Of a DNA stretch of 64,000 nt, positions 16,522-25,354 are shown in pieces. The translations under genes were made by a program, and so were the position numbers. Location: the NCBI GenBank assembly GCA_900756765.1, contig CAAELE010000022.1, forward strand, positions 27,015 through 91,014, given 5' to 3'. Source of the stretch: an uncultured Collinsella sp. GTDB taxonomy: Bacteria; Actinomycetota; Coriobacteriia; Coriobacteriales; Coriobacteriaceae. Each line of letters starts with the position of its first letter. Within the stretch, counting starts at the first letter, position 1. The notes under the pieces were generated by a model that was given only the letters and a program-made list of their open reading frames with translations, was not told the origin of the DNA and did not search any database.

Positions 16522-16863
16522 ATGTCCGAGCCCGCAACCAATGCCGGTATGAACACGCTCGTCGCCGTAGCCATCGCCCCGTGCGGCACCGGCGACGAGC
16601 TGTCCGCCGAGGTCGCCGAGGTCGTACGCGTCATTCGCGAGAGCGGCCTTCCCAACCGCACCACCTCGATGTTCACCGAGATCGAGGGTGACTGGGACGA
16701 AGTCATGCAGGTCGTGCGCGACGCAACCTTTGTGTTGGCGAGCAAGGGCATCCGCACCGAAGTCGTGCTCAAGGCCGATATTCGACCCGGATTTACCGAT
16801 ACCATGACTGGCAAGCTCGAGCGCATGGAAGCGCAGATCAAAAAGCAGGAGGAAGCACAGTGA
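16522..16863 (+). CDS. Thiamine-binding protein, MTH1187/YkoF-like (DUF77) family
   Basis: A small 113-residue cytoplasmic protein of the MTH1187 family, with a ferredoxin-like fold that binds thiamine or related hydroxymethylpyrimidine in known members. It has the typical Ala-Ile-Ala-Pro-Cys-Gly-Thr-Gly beginning (residues ~17-24) and the family pattern of a central Thr-Ser-Met-Phe-Thr-Glu strand. It starts 3 nt after thiM and overlaps thiE by 4 nt, so it is translated in the same thiamine salvage operon. A carrier or storage role for thiamine intermediates is likely, not proven. Confidence 0.85.
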   Translation: MSEPATNAGMNTLVAVAIAPCGTGDELSAEVAEVVRVIRESGLPNRTTSMFTEIEGDWDEVMQVVRDATFVLASKGIRTEVVLKADIRPGFTDTMTGKLERMEAQIKKQEEAQ

Positions 16864-17555
16864 GCATCCGCGACAACCTTGATATCTCGGCCTATCTGGT
16901 ACTCGGCCCCGAAAACACCCTCGGACGCCCCGTGGGCGATGTGGTGGCCCAGGCGCTCGACGCCGGCTTTACCTGCATCCAAGTGCGCTCCAAGGTGGCA
17001 AGCGCCCGCGAGATCATCGCACTGACAGGCGATGCCGCGCAGGCCATCGCTCAGGCCGGCAAAACCGGGCAGGTCGCACTGCTGATCGACGACCGCCTTG
17101 ACTGCGTACTTGCCGCACGCGAGCAGGGTATTGCCGTCGACGGCGTGCACGTGGGCCAGAGCGATATCCCCGTCGAGGTCTGCCGCAAGCTGCTGGGCCC
17201 AGATGCCATCGTGGGCCTTTCCGCCCGCTGCGAGGAGATGCTCGAGTACGTCAAGACCGCCGATATGAGCCTGGTCGATTACCTGGGCGTGGGCCCGCTT
17301 CACGAGACCGAGACCAAGCGCGACTGCGGACGCGCAGCCGATGGCTCCATCATCACCAAGAGCTTTGAGGACCTGGCCGCCCTCCATGCGGCAAGCCCCG
17401 TGCCCATCGTGGTGGGCGGCGGCGTCAAGACGGCCGACCTGTCGCAGCTTAAGGCCACCGGCGTCGATGGCTTCTTTGTGGTGAGCGCCGTCTGCAGCGC
17501 CGACGACCCCCACGCCGCAGCCAAGGAGCTCGTCGACACCTGGCAGCAGGCATAG
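16860..17555 (+). CDS. thiE: Thiamine-phosphate synthase
   Basis: ThiE joins hydroxymethylpyrimidine pyrophosphate and thiazole phosphate to thiamine phosphate. The 231-residue TIM barrel shows Ile-Gln-Val-Arg-Ser-Lys, Asp-Asp-Arg (residues ~77-79), His-Val-Gly-Gln, and the phosphate-binding Gly-Val-Gly-Pro loop (about 143). The GTG start overlaps the previous stop (GTGA). It completes the riboswitch-controlled salvage operon with thiM. Confidence 0.92.
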   Translation: MSIRDNLDISAYLVLGPENTLGRPVGDVVAQALDAGFTCIQVRSKVASAREIIALTGDAAQAIAQAGKTGQVALLIDDRLDCVLAAREQGIAVDGVHVGQSDIPVEVCRKLLGPDAIVGLSARCEEMLEYVKTADMSLVDYLGVGPLHETETKRDCGRAADGSIITKSFEDLAALHAASPVPIVVGGGVKTADLSQLKATGVDGFFVVSAVCSADDPHAAAKELVDTWQQA

Positions 17556-17598
17556 GCATAGGCTGATCAGCTGCTCCGCAGCCTCATATCTTCAAGAG

Positions 17599-17646
17599 CG
17601 GAAAGCGCATCCCAGTTTGGACGTCCATTCTGGGATGCGCTTTCCG
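17599..17646. repeat. Tandem hairpin unit 1 (CATCCCAG family)
   Basis: Arms of 17 bp (17599-17615, 17630-17646) pair perfectly around a 14-nt loop. It is the first of three tandem units between the convergent thiE and patatin genes. Confidence 0.85.
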
Positions 17647-17660
17647 TATAGAGAGCCAGT

Positions 17661-17707
17661 GGGAAACTGCATCCCAGTCTGAACGCATATTCCGGGATGA
17701 ACTTTCC
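17661..17707. repeat. Tandem hairpin unit 2 (CATCCCAG family)
   Basis: GGGAAACTGCATCCCAG faces CGGGATGAACTTTCC with several mismatches; the loop keeps CTGAACGC as in unit 3. Spacing from unit 1 is 62 bp. Confidence 0.75.
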
Positions 17708-17722
17708 GCCACGGGCCTCTCG

Positions 17723-17770
17723 CGGAAACCGCATCCCAGTCTGAACGCTGATTCCGGGATGCGCTTTCCG
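17723..17770. repeat. Tandem hairpin unit 3 (CATCCCAG family)
   Basis: GCGGAAACCGCATCCCAG faces CGGGATGCGCTTTCC, mostly paired. It ends just before the stop of the patatin gene and may help terminate both converging genes. Confidence 0.75.
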
Positions 17771-17779
17771 ACGTAGTCC

Positions 17780-18649
17780 CTACCCTGCCAGATACGCTTC
17801 CAGCGCGGGTAACGTCACCTCCGCATCGCGGCGGCCGATCTGGTAGATGCGCTCGAGCTCATCGGGTTCGCGGCACAGCGACGGTACCTTCACCGATTCG
17901 CTCGGCCGCACCACAAAGATCTCGCCAGCGGCCTCGCGGCGCGCCAGGTCATCGAGCGTGGCATTGTAGACCTCGTGCCGATGCTCAAGCGCCGCAACAA
18001 ACTCCGGATAGTGACGATACACGCGACGCAGCATAGGCATCACGCTATTGGGCTGCTTTACAAAGCCCGCCGGCTGCGTCAGCACCACCACGTTGCGGTC
18101 ATAGCCTTGCTCAAACAGCCAAGCGCTGGGAATGGAATCGGCAACACCGCCATCCAAGTACTTACGACCCTCGATGGCAACAGGACGCGTCGCCACGGGA
18201 ATCGCCGACGAGGCGCGGATCCACTCGATATCCCGCTCGTCGCCATAGGGCAGGTCGTGGTAGACGGCCTCACCCGTCTTAAGATCGGTACATACGCACG
18301 TAAATCGCATGGGGCAGGCGCGATACGCCTCCAAGTCGATGGGATCGCGCTCGATAGGCACCTCATGATAGGCAAACTCGGCATTGAACATATCGCCGGT
18401 TCGCAACCAGCTCGTCACGCTCGCATAGCGCTTGTCGGCGCAATAGGCCTTGTTGTAGCGAATGGCGCGGCCGATCTGGCGCGATTTAAAGTTGTAGCCA
18501 AACGCCGCGCCCGCCGAGACACCCACCATATGGTCGCAGGTTAAGCCGTGCTCCATCCATACGTCGAGCACGCCCGCCGTATACATACCGCGGTAGCCGC
18601 CTCCCTCGAGCGCAAGCCCCACCGTGCGCGTCGTGTCTGGCTGTGCCAT
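17780..18649 (-). CDS. Patatin-like phospholipase
   Basis: A 289-residue patatin-fold serine hydrolase that probably cleaves acyl chains from lipids. The oxyanion loop is Gly-Gly-Gly-Tyr-Arg-Gly (16-21), the nucleophile elbow Gly-Val-Ser-Ala-Gly has Ser45, and the catalytic Asp is in Asp-Gly-Gly at 166. No signal peptide is seen, so it acts inside the cell or at the membrane face. The start at 18649 follows GGAG at 8 nt; the upstream extension is less likely. Physiological substrate unknown. Confidence 0.88.
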   Translation of the reverse strand: MAQPDTTRTVGLALEGGGYRGMYTAGVLDVWMEHGLTCDHMVGVSAGAAFGYNFKSRQIGRAIRYNKAYCADKRYASVTSWLRTGDMFNAEFAYHEVPIERDPIDLEAYRACPMRFTCVCTDLKTGEAVYHDLPYGDERDIEWIRASSAIPVATRPVAIEGRKYLDGGVADSIPSAWLFEQGYDRNVVVLTQPAGFVKQPNSVMPMLRRVYRHYPEFVAALEHRHEVYNATLDDLARREAAGEIFVVRPSESVKVPSLCREPDELERIYQIGRRDAEVTLPALEAYLAG

Positions 18650-18973
18650 GCGACCATCTCCGTTCCCGTGTTTTAAAGCGGAACAAGTATACCCGCCAAC
18701 ATATATCGACTCAGTCGCATTTATATCGAGCATCGCATCGTCACGCTACCGATTGGCGAATAATAGCCGCCCGCGGCAGGGGCACCCATATACAATCCTC
18801 TATTGTTGTTTATACTACTCAATAGTTATCAGCAGCGAACACGGACCGACATATTAAACCAGCGACGCAGCAAGGCGGGGGCCTGGATACACGCAAAGCG
18901 TTGAGCAGCAACGCGTGTGTACAACGAGCTCGCCCGACGCAATACACCCCGACCTCAGGAAGCCGCTTACAGC
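18650..18973. other. Divergent intergenic region between patatin and GGDEF-EAL genes
   Basis: About 320 bases with no convincing gene. On the minus strand TATACT at about 18690 could be a -10 box for the patatin gene. The plus strand carries an AT-rich part near 18785-18850 that probably holds the promoter of the GGDEF-EAL gene. No clear repeat or RNA was found. Confidence 0.4.
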
Positions 18974-21691
18974 ATGGATATCGCCAGCAATTACACCGAG
19001 ACGCTCGAAAAGACCATCCGTGACCTTCTCGAGCGTCAGGACGATCTGATCAGGACTGCCTTTACCGACCAGCTCACCGGACTGGGCAACCGCGGCGGTT
19101 TCACCCGTTCCTTAGAGGAGCTCTGGGAACAGGAATTGCCCGTAACCATGGCGTTTATCGACATCGATAACCTTAAGCACTGCAACGACATCTTTGGCCA
19201 TGACGAGGGCAACCGCTATATCTTACAGGTGAGCCTCTATCTCAAGCTGTATATGAAGGTGGACGAGGCGGCATTTCGCCTGGGAGGCGACGAGTTTGCC
19301 ATCCTGTCTACGATCGCGACCGAGGACGACCTCGCCGAGCGTCTGGAACACTGCCGGACGGTCCTGCTCAAAAACAACGATGCCGAGATGCCTCACTCGT
19401 TTAGCTACGGAGTGTCGCACGCCGACCCCGCCCTGGGCGAAGCCCCCAATCGCTTGACGAACGATGCCGGCCATCGCATGTACGACTATAAGCTGCGCCA
19501 TGCCGTGCACCTTGATCGACGCAATATCGCACAAGCCCACACCGACGACTTTGAAATAAGCGATCGCGTTTTCGACGCCCTTTCGATGCTCAACGAAGGC
19601 CGATATTTCTTTATCGAGAACTTGGACAAACATCGCACCCTTTGGTCACAAGGCGCCTTGCGCGATCTTGGTCTTCCTTCGGAGCATATAGACAACTGTC
19701 ACGATTATTGGAAAACGCGTGTCCATCCCGATGACCTTGAGGCCTATACCAACGACATCGACCAAATCTATGACGGCTCCAAACATCGTCACGTCATGCA
19801 GTACCGCGTGCGCAATGCCGCCGGCGACTACATCCTCGGCCGCGCTCGCGGGTTTCGTATCGACGGCGACGGAAATACCCCCTCGCTCTACGTCGGCGAG
19901 CTCGTCAACCACTCGCTTGCCGAGACCGTCGACGCCGCCACGGGTCTCGGAACGCAGCGCACGCTGATCAACGCTATCGATGCCTGCCGTCGCGACCGTT
20001 GCGAGACGGGGCTTATAGCAGTGCGCGTTCGCGGCACGGCAAAGCTCAACGAGCTCTACGGGGCCGAGGCCGTCGACAACATGCTCGCCGAATACGCAGG
20101 CCGCATGCTGTCGATTACTCGCGGCAGGAGTCGCGTCTTCCGTTCACGCAACGCCCAGTTCGTCGTGCTTAGCAACAATTTGGATCACAAAGCATTCGAG
20201 CAACTGATCCAACATCTCAAAGAGGCCGTTTTCGCTCCCGTTCGAATCGCGGGCGACACTATTACCCCCGTCTGTCTTGTCGTTCCGGCCTTTTACGAGC
20301 ACCTGACCAATCAAACGGCCGCCGTTTTAGGCGAACTCGACCGTCGCATTCGCACGGCCGGCGGGCTTGTTCCCAACGACAGCCTCCCCATACCCGAGGT
20401 GGAGCGCAAAAGCGCCATCGCCGAACGCATCGATCCGCTCACGGGTCTCTATCGACCCAGCGAGTTTATGCGCCGCGCCAACGAATTTCTTGAGACAAGG
20501 CGCAACGGCGCCTGGTGTATCGCCACCGTCGATATGGGACACATGCGGCTGTTCAACGAATGGCACGGACAGGCCGAGGGCGACCGCATGCTCGCCGATG
20601 TGGGCACGGTTCTCAAGGACATCGAGAATGCCGACATGGGCGTCGCAGGGTACTGGGGCCAAGACGATTTTTGCGTACTCATCCCCTTTGAGCACGTCGC
20701 CGTCCATCAAATCTATAGCCGTGTTCGCGAAGCCGTGGCCAAGCACGATGACGGCGTGGGCTTCTGGCCGTCCATGGGCGTTTACCCCATCGACTCCAAC
20801 GAAGAAATCACCATCGATGCGCAGGCCAAGGCAATGTTTACCAATCGGCGCGCAAAAAACGACTTTAAGGAGCGCATTGCCATTTTCCGCCCCGAGGAAT
20901 ACGAGCACGAAATCGCGTTCCACCGCACGCTGACCGAATTCCAGTATGCGCTCTCAAACGGCCGCATTACCTACTACTTGCAGCCCCAGGTCGACATGGA
21001 AACCGGCGAGATCATTGGCGCCGAGGCACTCACGCGCTGGATTGACAAGGACGGCTCCCTCATTTCACCTGCCACCTTTATCCCCGCTCTCGAGGAAAGC
21101 GGTTTTGTGGTGACGCTCGACAAATACGTTTGGCAGGGCGTCGCCTCGTGGCTGCGTGAGCGCATCGATCGAGGGCTGCGCGTGGTTCCGATCTCGCTCA
21201 ATGTGTCGCGCGTGGATATCCTTGCCTGCGACGTCGCCGAACATATGGGGGCACTCGCCGCCCAATACAATCTGCCGCCCGAGCTCATGCGCATCGAGAT
21301 CACCGAGACGGCTTATACGGGAGAGTCCGAAGCTGTGGATAAGCTGACGGCCGACCTGCACAACCGCGGCTTCTCGACCTACATGGACGATTTTGGCACC
21401 GGCCAGTCCACGCTCGCGATGCTCAAGAACGTCAACGTCGACGTCATCAAGCTCGACCGCACGTTTGTGCCCGTCGACGGCGATCAAGGCCGCAGCGTGC
21501 AAATCATTTCATCAATGCTCGAGATGGCACAGTCGCTCCATCTGCCCGTTGTGATCGAAGGCATCGAGACAAATGAGCAGGCAAACATGCTACGCCAAAT
21601 GGGCGCCCGCTACGCTCAGGGCTTCCTCTACTACCGTCCCATGCAGGCGGAGGATTTTGAGGCACTGCTCGACGGTGGCGACAGCAACTAA
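18974..21691 (+). CDS. GGDEF-EAL protein: c-di-GMP cyclase/phosphodiesterase
   Basis: A ~905-residue soluble signalling protein. In order: a coiled-coil start, GGDEF domain 1 with intact Gly-Gly-Asp-Glu-Phe (104-108), a PAS-like sensor, a degenerate GGDEF domain, a third GGDEF-like domain whose motif reads Gly-Gln-Asp-Asp-Phe, and a C-terminal EAL domain with Glu-Ala-Leu (~683), Asp-Asp-Phe-Gly-Thr-Gly and a late Glu-Gly-Ile-Glu, all needed for c-di-GMP hydrolysis. So it could both make and break c-di-GMP. No membrane segment. The start is uncertain: ATG 18974 has AGGAAG 11 nt before it, and a GTG at 18917 is possible. The next gene is a shorter paralogue. Confidence 0.87.
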   Translation: MDIASNYTETLEKTIRDLLERQDDLIRTAFTDQLTGLGNRGGFTRSLEELWEQELPVTMAFIDIDNLKHCNDIFGHDEGNRYILQVSLYLKLYMKVDEAAFRLGGDEFAILSTIATEDDLAERLEHCRTVLLKNNDAEMPHSFSYGVSHADPALGEAPNRLTNDAGHRMYDYKLRHAVHLDRRNIAQAHTDDFEISDRVFDALSMLNEGRYFFIENLDKHRTLWSQGALRDLGLPSEHIDNCHDYWKTRVHPDDLEAYTNDIDQIYDGSKHRHVMQYRVRNAAGDYILGRARGFRIDGDGNTPSLYVGELVNHSLAETVDAATGLGTQRTLINAIDACRRDRCETGLIAVRVRGTAKLNELYGAEAVDNMLAEYAGRMLSITRGRSRVFRSRNAQFVVLSNNLDHKAFEQLIQHLKEAVFAPVRIAGDTITPVCLVVPAFYEHLTNQTAAVLGELDRRIRTAGGLVPNDSLPIPEVERKSAIAERIDPLTGLYRPSEFMRRANEFLETRRNGAWCIATVDMGHMRLFNEWHGQAEGDRMLADVGTVLKDIENADMGVAGYWGQDDFCVLIPFEHVAVHQIYSRVREAVAKHDDGVGFWPSMGVYPIDSNEEITIDAQAKAMFTNRRAKNDFKERIAIFRPEEYEHEIAFHRTLTEFQYALSNGRITYYLQPQVDMETGEIIGAEALTRWIDKDGSLISPATFIPALEESGFVVTLDKYVWQGVASWLRERIDRGLRVVPISLNVSRVDILACDVAEHMGALAAQYNLPPELMRIEITETAYTGESEAVDKLTADLHNRGFSTYMDDFGTGQSTLAMLKNVNVDVIKLDRTFVPVDGDQGRSVQIISSMLEMAQSLHLPVVIEGIETNEQANMLRQMGARYAQGFLYYRPMQAEDFEALLDGGDSN

Positions 21692-21815
21692 TACGCTCGT
21701 GCGCAAACGCCACCGTCGAGGGAGCGTTTGTTCCCATGAGCTAACTAATACCCCAATCTAAACCGAATTGGGAGTAAGATACAAACCATTGTTCCATCCA
21801 AGGAGGTCATCCATC

Positions 21816-23348
21816 ATGAACGAGTCGTATCGCCTGGGCGAGCAATCAATCATCGCTCATCTTCAGCGACTTGCGAACGGGGCCTCAACCACCGAGCTCG
21901 ATGTTGCCGCGCTGCCCCCGGAGTTGCGTGCCATTGGTGAGCAACTGCAGAAAACGCTCGCCATCCTGCAACAAGAACGCGAGCTGCTTGAGCACGGCGC
22001 CTATATCGACTCGCTCACCAATCTTGGCAACCGTGGCGGGCTCGACCGCCATGTCGATCAGCTCTGGCGCAAAGGCACCCCCTTCACCTGTGCCTATATT
22101 GACATCGATCGCCTCAAGCATTGCAACGATAAGTTTGGCCACGCCGAGGGCAATCGCTACATTCTGAGCATCTGCCGCGCACTCACCGAGACCATGGAGC
22201 ACGATGAGCTGCTGTTCCGTATCGGTGGAGACGAATTTGTACTTATATCCCCCACGACAGACGAAGCCGAGCTCGAGCAGCGCCTGGAGCGGACGCGTGC
22301 CAATCTTATCGAGGCAACATCGGACGGCAAGGCGCCCATGATCGCCAGCTTTAGTTTTGGCTGCTCGCGCGTCGACCCGCTTGCAGGCGATACGCGTCGC
22401 CAGATGACAAAGGACGCCGACCGCAAAATGTATCGCTACAAGCTCATGTACCGTGTGCAACAACCGGAAGAAGGCGATGCGCCGCAACGCCCGGTCACCG
22501 AACAACCCCCCCCCTGCAACGACCGAGTGTTCCAAGCGATCTCCATGAGCTCCGAGATACGCTATCCGTTCATCATTAACCTCGACACCGGCGAATCGCA
22601 ATGGTCGGTTAATGCCGTGCGCGATTTTGACCTACCTTCCCAGCATCCCTACAACTCGCTCGATATATGGCTTGCCCGTGTTCACCCCGAGGACCGCGAC
22701 AACGTACGTGCCGAGCTCGATATGGTGGTAAACGGCACGTGGCACTTCCACTGCATGCAGTATCGCGTCATGAATACCGCCGGAAAATACGCGCTTTGCG
22801 ACTGCACGGGTTACCGCCTGGACGGCACCGATACCGAGCCCAACATGTATGTGGGCATTGTCACCAACCGAAGCTTGGCAGATACGACCGATTCCGTGAC
22901 CGGTCTGGGCGATATCCACGCCCTGGTCAACGCCATTGGCGAGATGCGTCGCGTGGCACGAAACGCGGGCTTGATCGCCATTAAAATCGACGAAATCGCA
23001 CAGGTCAATGCCCGCTTTGGCTTTGATGCAGGCGACCGCGTTTTGGCAGAAAGCGCCGCCTGCCTCATGGATTGCTCGCGCGGCAAGGGTCGTCTGTTCC
23101 GCTCGACCGGACCGATGTTCGTGGCGCTCTTTGACGAGCTTGATCCCGAAGAGACCGACGCGGTTGCAGACGAAATCGAACGGTTCTTGGGATCGCCCGT
23201 GCTCCTTGGCTCATTTGAATATCAGCCGCCCCTTCGCGTGGCGACGCTTCATCTGGACGCCGTCGACCGACAGCCCGTTTCCATTTTGAACGAGCTCAAT
23301 GCGCTGATTAAAGAGGCGCCGCAGGTACCGGGCACCAAGCTGGACTAG
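21816..23348 (+). CDS. Diguanylate cyclase with PAS and degenerate GGDEF domains
   Basis: A 510-residue protein paralogous to the N-terminal half of the preceding gene: coiled-coil start, GGDEF domain with intact Gly-Gly-Asp-Glu-Phe (137-141), a PAS-like middle, and a C-terminal degenerate GGDEF domain without the motif. It lacks an EAL domain, so it should only synthesise c-di-GMP. Start at 21816 follows AAGGAGG. The pair probably arose by gene duplication and may act as cyclase and bifunctional partner in one circuit. No membrane segment is seen, so the signal is likely intracellular. Confidence 0.88.
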   Translation: MNESYRLGEQSIIAHLQRLANGASTTELDVAALPPELRAIGEQLQKTLAILQQERELLEHGAYIDSLTNLGNRGGLDRHVDQLWRKGTPFTCAYIDIDRLKHCNDKFGHAEGNRYILSICRALTETMEHDELLFRIGGDEFVLISPTTDEAELEQRLERTRANLIEATSDGKAPMIASFSFGCSRVDPLAGDTRRQMTKDADRKMYRYKLMYRVQQPEEGDAPQRPVTEQPPPCNDRVFQAISMSSEIRYPFIINLDTGESQWSVNAVRDFDLPSQHPYNSLDIWLARVHPEDRDNVRAELDMVVNGTWHFHCMQYRVMNTAGKYALCDCTGYRLDGTDTEPNMYVGIVTNRSLADTTDSVTGLGDIHALVNAIGEMRRVARNAGLIAIKIDEIAQVNARFGFDAGDRVLAESAACLMDCSRGKGRLFRSTGPMFVALFDELDPEETDAVADEIERFLGSPVLLGSFEYQPPLRVATLHLDAVDRQPVSILNELNALIKEAPQVPGTKLD

Positions 23349-23632
23349 CGTTATGGGGCGCATGATGGTTAATTTCCGATCTCAGGCGAACACATTGGGC
23401 AAATAGGTCGTACCCGCAGTTAGCCGAACGTCCCCGCAGCCCCTCCCGGGGCCCGGGGGCACCGTTTCGATACTCTTGGTTTACTTTGCCTGATGCAAAT
23501 AAGTGCTCAACAAGATAGAACCTATCCCCCGCCACGGATATGCCCTCGAGTAAATCTGTTAAGCCAAGCCTATCAAATTCTATTGACAATTGGCTGCATT
23601 GGTCCATTTTGTCGTCCAGCCACTTCCGCTGG

Positions 23633-23953
23633 CTATCGCCTCATAAACACAAACCTAACGAGCCGCACGAACGACAAAGAGGCCAAGCTGAACAGAAGTA
23701 GAACCAAAACTTCAAAAACGCTGGTATTCCAATCGCGTACCCAGCCCTCTACCGCCCACAAGAAAAACAGCAGCCCCATCCATAACGTCACAGAAGAAAT
23801 CAGCTTTGCGTAAGGGCGTATATCAATCCCGCTCTCCCTTTTTGTGACATCATATCCAGCAATTGAGCTGAGCCATCTTCCTCTTCTGTATTGGATTGAA
23901 AGAAGAATCAGGGCAATCGAAGTTATCAAACAGACAGCATCCTCTGTTTCCAT
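23633..23953 (-). CDS. Small membrane protein, DUF3784-like
   Basis: A 106-residue protein with three hydrophobic helices (about residues 5-22, 50-67, 80-102). Its Ile-Ala-Gly-Tyr-Asp turn after the first helix, followed by a charged stretch, resembles DUF3784 membrane proteins of unknown function. Start at 23953 follows AAGGAA at 5 nt. The surrounding DNA (23480-24010) is visibly lower in GC than its neighbours, so the gene may have been acquired. No operon partner. Family assignment is tentative, but the coding call is supported by the ribosome site and helix pattern. Confidence 0.6.
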   Translation of the reverse strand: METEDAVCLITSIALILLSIQYRRGRWLSSIAGYDVTKRESGIDIRPYAKLISSVTLWMGLLFFLWAVEGWVRDWNTSVFEVLVLLLFSLASLSFVRLVRFVFMRR

Positions 23954-24043
23954 AGAACTTCCTTTGCTTTCCGTCCTAGCTGCGCGTTCACAATCGAATC
24001 AAACCAAGTGTGAATTACTCGATAGCAACCGCCCTAGTATAAA

Positions 24044-24178
24044 TCATAGCCTCCGCAGCAGCCCGCCTTCCAAGATCTCAAAGCTCGCCATCGAGGGCGA
24101 CCCGCCCAGACCCCTTACAATCTGCTCGCACGAGGCCCCGCACTCCAACATCCTCTGGACCGTATCCCGCACGTACCT
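24044..24178 (-). pseudogene. Possible gene remnant with a C-terminal open frame
   Basis: A 44-codon open stretch on the minus strand ends at the TGA at 24044-24046 and reads like real protein (Val-Arg-Asp-Thr-Val-Gln-Arg-Met-Leu and a Gly-Leu-Gly-Gly-Ser-Pro-Ser turn, possibly a helix-turn-helix). It has no start or upstream domain. It sits in the gap of irregular composition after the small membrane protein gene. Family not recognised; may be chance. Confidence 0.3.
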
Positions 24179-24287
24179 GGTGGGCGAGCCTGCCGTGGGC
24201 CCTCGGGGCCGGCATCGCGCCCCACGCCATCCGCCCGCTCATGCGATAATCCTCTGCATAAGTCATCGACAGCAGAGGGAGTTTGTG

Positions 24288-24911
24288 ATGAAGGTTCTTT
24301 TAGTCAACGGTAGCCCCAAGGCAAACGGCAACACCGCTCGCGCGCTTGCCGAAGTCGCCGAGCAATTGCATGCCGAGGGTATCGATACCGAGGTGTTCCA
24401 GCTGGGCGCCAAGCCCATTCGCGACTGCATTGGCTGTGGTCAGTGCGGCAAGCTCGATTGCCGCTGCACCTTTGACGACGACGTGGTCAACGAGCTCATT
24501 TCCACCGCCGAGCAGGCAGACGGCTTTGTCTTTGGCTCGCCCGTCTATTACGCGCACCCCAGCGGCCGCATCCTCTCGGCCCTCGACCGTGCGTTTTATG
24601 CTGGCAGCAAGGCCTTTGCGCACAAGCCGGGCGCCTCTGTCGCCGTTGCCCGCCGCGGCGGCACGTCGACCACGTTCGATGTACTCAACAAGTACTTCAC
24701 CATCAACCAGATGCCCGTGGTCGCCTCCACCTACTGGAACAACGTCTTTGGCGCTGCGCCGGGCGAGGCTGCCCAGGATGCCGAGGGTCTGGCCACCATG
24801 CGAAACATCGGCAAAAACATGGCCTGGCTCCTGCGTTGCATCGAGGCAGGCAAGGCTGCCGGCATCGAAGCCCCCGAGGCCGATCGCGAGCGCACCAACT
24901 TCATTCGTTAG
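24288..24911 (+). CDS. Flavodoxin-family iron-sulfur flavoprotein / NADPH-dependent FMN reductase
   Basis: A 207-residue flavodoxin-like protein with the FMN phosphate loop Gly-Ser-Pro-Lys-Ala-Asn-Gly-Asn-Thr (residues 8-16). A cluster Cys47-x2-Cys50-x2-Cys53-x4-Cys58 follows, the arrangement of iron-sulfur flavoproteins that hold one 4Fe-4S cluster beside FMN. It probably reduces quinones, nitro compounds or metals in the anaerobic cytoplasm. Start at 24288 follows AGAGGGAG. It lies 15 nt before the ArsC-like gene and probably shares its mRNA. Confidence 0.85.
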   Translation: MKVLLVNGSPKANGNTARALAEVAEQLHAEGIDTEVFQLGAKPIRDCIGCGQCGKLDCRCTFDDDVVNELISTAEQADGFVFGSPVYYAHPSGRILSALDRAFYAGSKAFAHKPGASVAVARRGGTSTTFDVLNKYFTINQMPVVASTYWNNVFGAAPGEAAQDAEGLATMRNIGKNMAWLLRCIEAGKAAGIEAPEADRERTNFIR

Positions 24912-24926
24912 AACGGGAGCCGATAA

Positions 24927-25268
24927 GTGAACGTGCAAATTTTTGGGACCAAAAAGTCCTTCGATACCAAGAAGGCTCAGCGCTTTTTTAAGGAGCGCCG
25001 CATTAAGGTGCAGTTTATCGACCTTAAGGAAAAGGAGATGAGCAAGGGCGAGCTCACGAGCGTGATGCAGGCGGTCGGCGGCATCGACAAGCTGCTCAAC
25101 CCCAAAGCCAAGGACGAGGAGACGCTCGCGCTCATCCAGCACCTCACCCCTAGCCAGCGCTTCGATAAACTGCTCGAGAATCAGCAGGTTCTAGCCGAGC
25201 CCATCGTGCGCAACGGCAAAAAGGCCACCGTCGGTTATTGCCCCGATGTGTGGGGAGCCTGGGAGTAG
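24927..25268 (+). CDS. ArsC/Spx-family thioredoxin-fold protein without the active-site Cys
   Basis: A 113-residue member of the ArsC/YffB/Spx family. The family start (Gly, 3-4 residues, Cys, Asp/Phe-Asp-Thr, Lys-Lys-Ala) is kept, but the Cys position is Ser11 (codon TCC). The rest matches: Ile-Asp-Leu-Lys near 36-39, a Leu-Leu-Asn-Pro stretch, and Pro-Ile-Val-Arg-Asn-Gly at 92-97 with the family Arg. Without Cys it cannot act as a standard reductase; a Spx-like binding role or loss of function is possible. GTG start follows GGGAG. Downstream of the iron-sulfur flavoprotein gene. Confidence 0.8.
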   Translation: MNVQIFGTKKSFDTKKAQRFFKERRIKVQFIDLKEKEMSKGELTSVMQAVGGIDKLLNPKAKDEETLALIQHLTPSQRFDKLLENQQVLAEPIVRNGKKATVGYCPDVWGAWE

Positions 25269-25354
25269 CCTGTGTTATTTGCCGGCGCGTGGGTATAAGA
25301 GCAGGCGTTTGGCATAAGATTTAACTGTAAGCCATGTCTAACAAAGGAGGGCAC

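Noticed and set aside
24078..24266. 62-codon minus-strand frame as a gene
   Set aside because: No ribosome site or domain; a different frame in the same place reads more like a protein remnant and was listed at low confidence instead.
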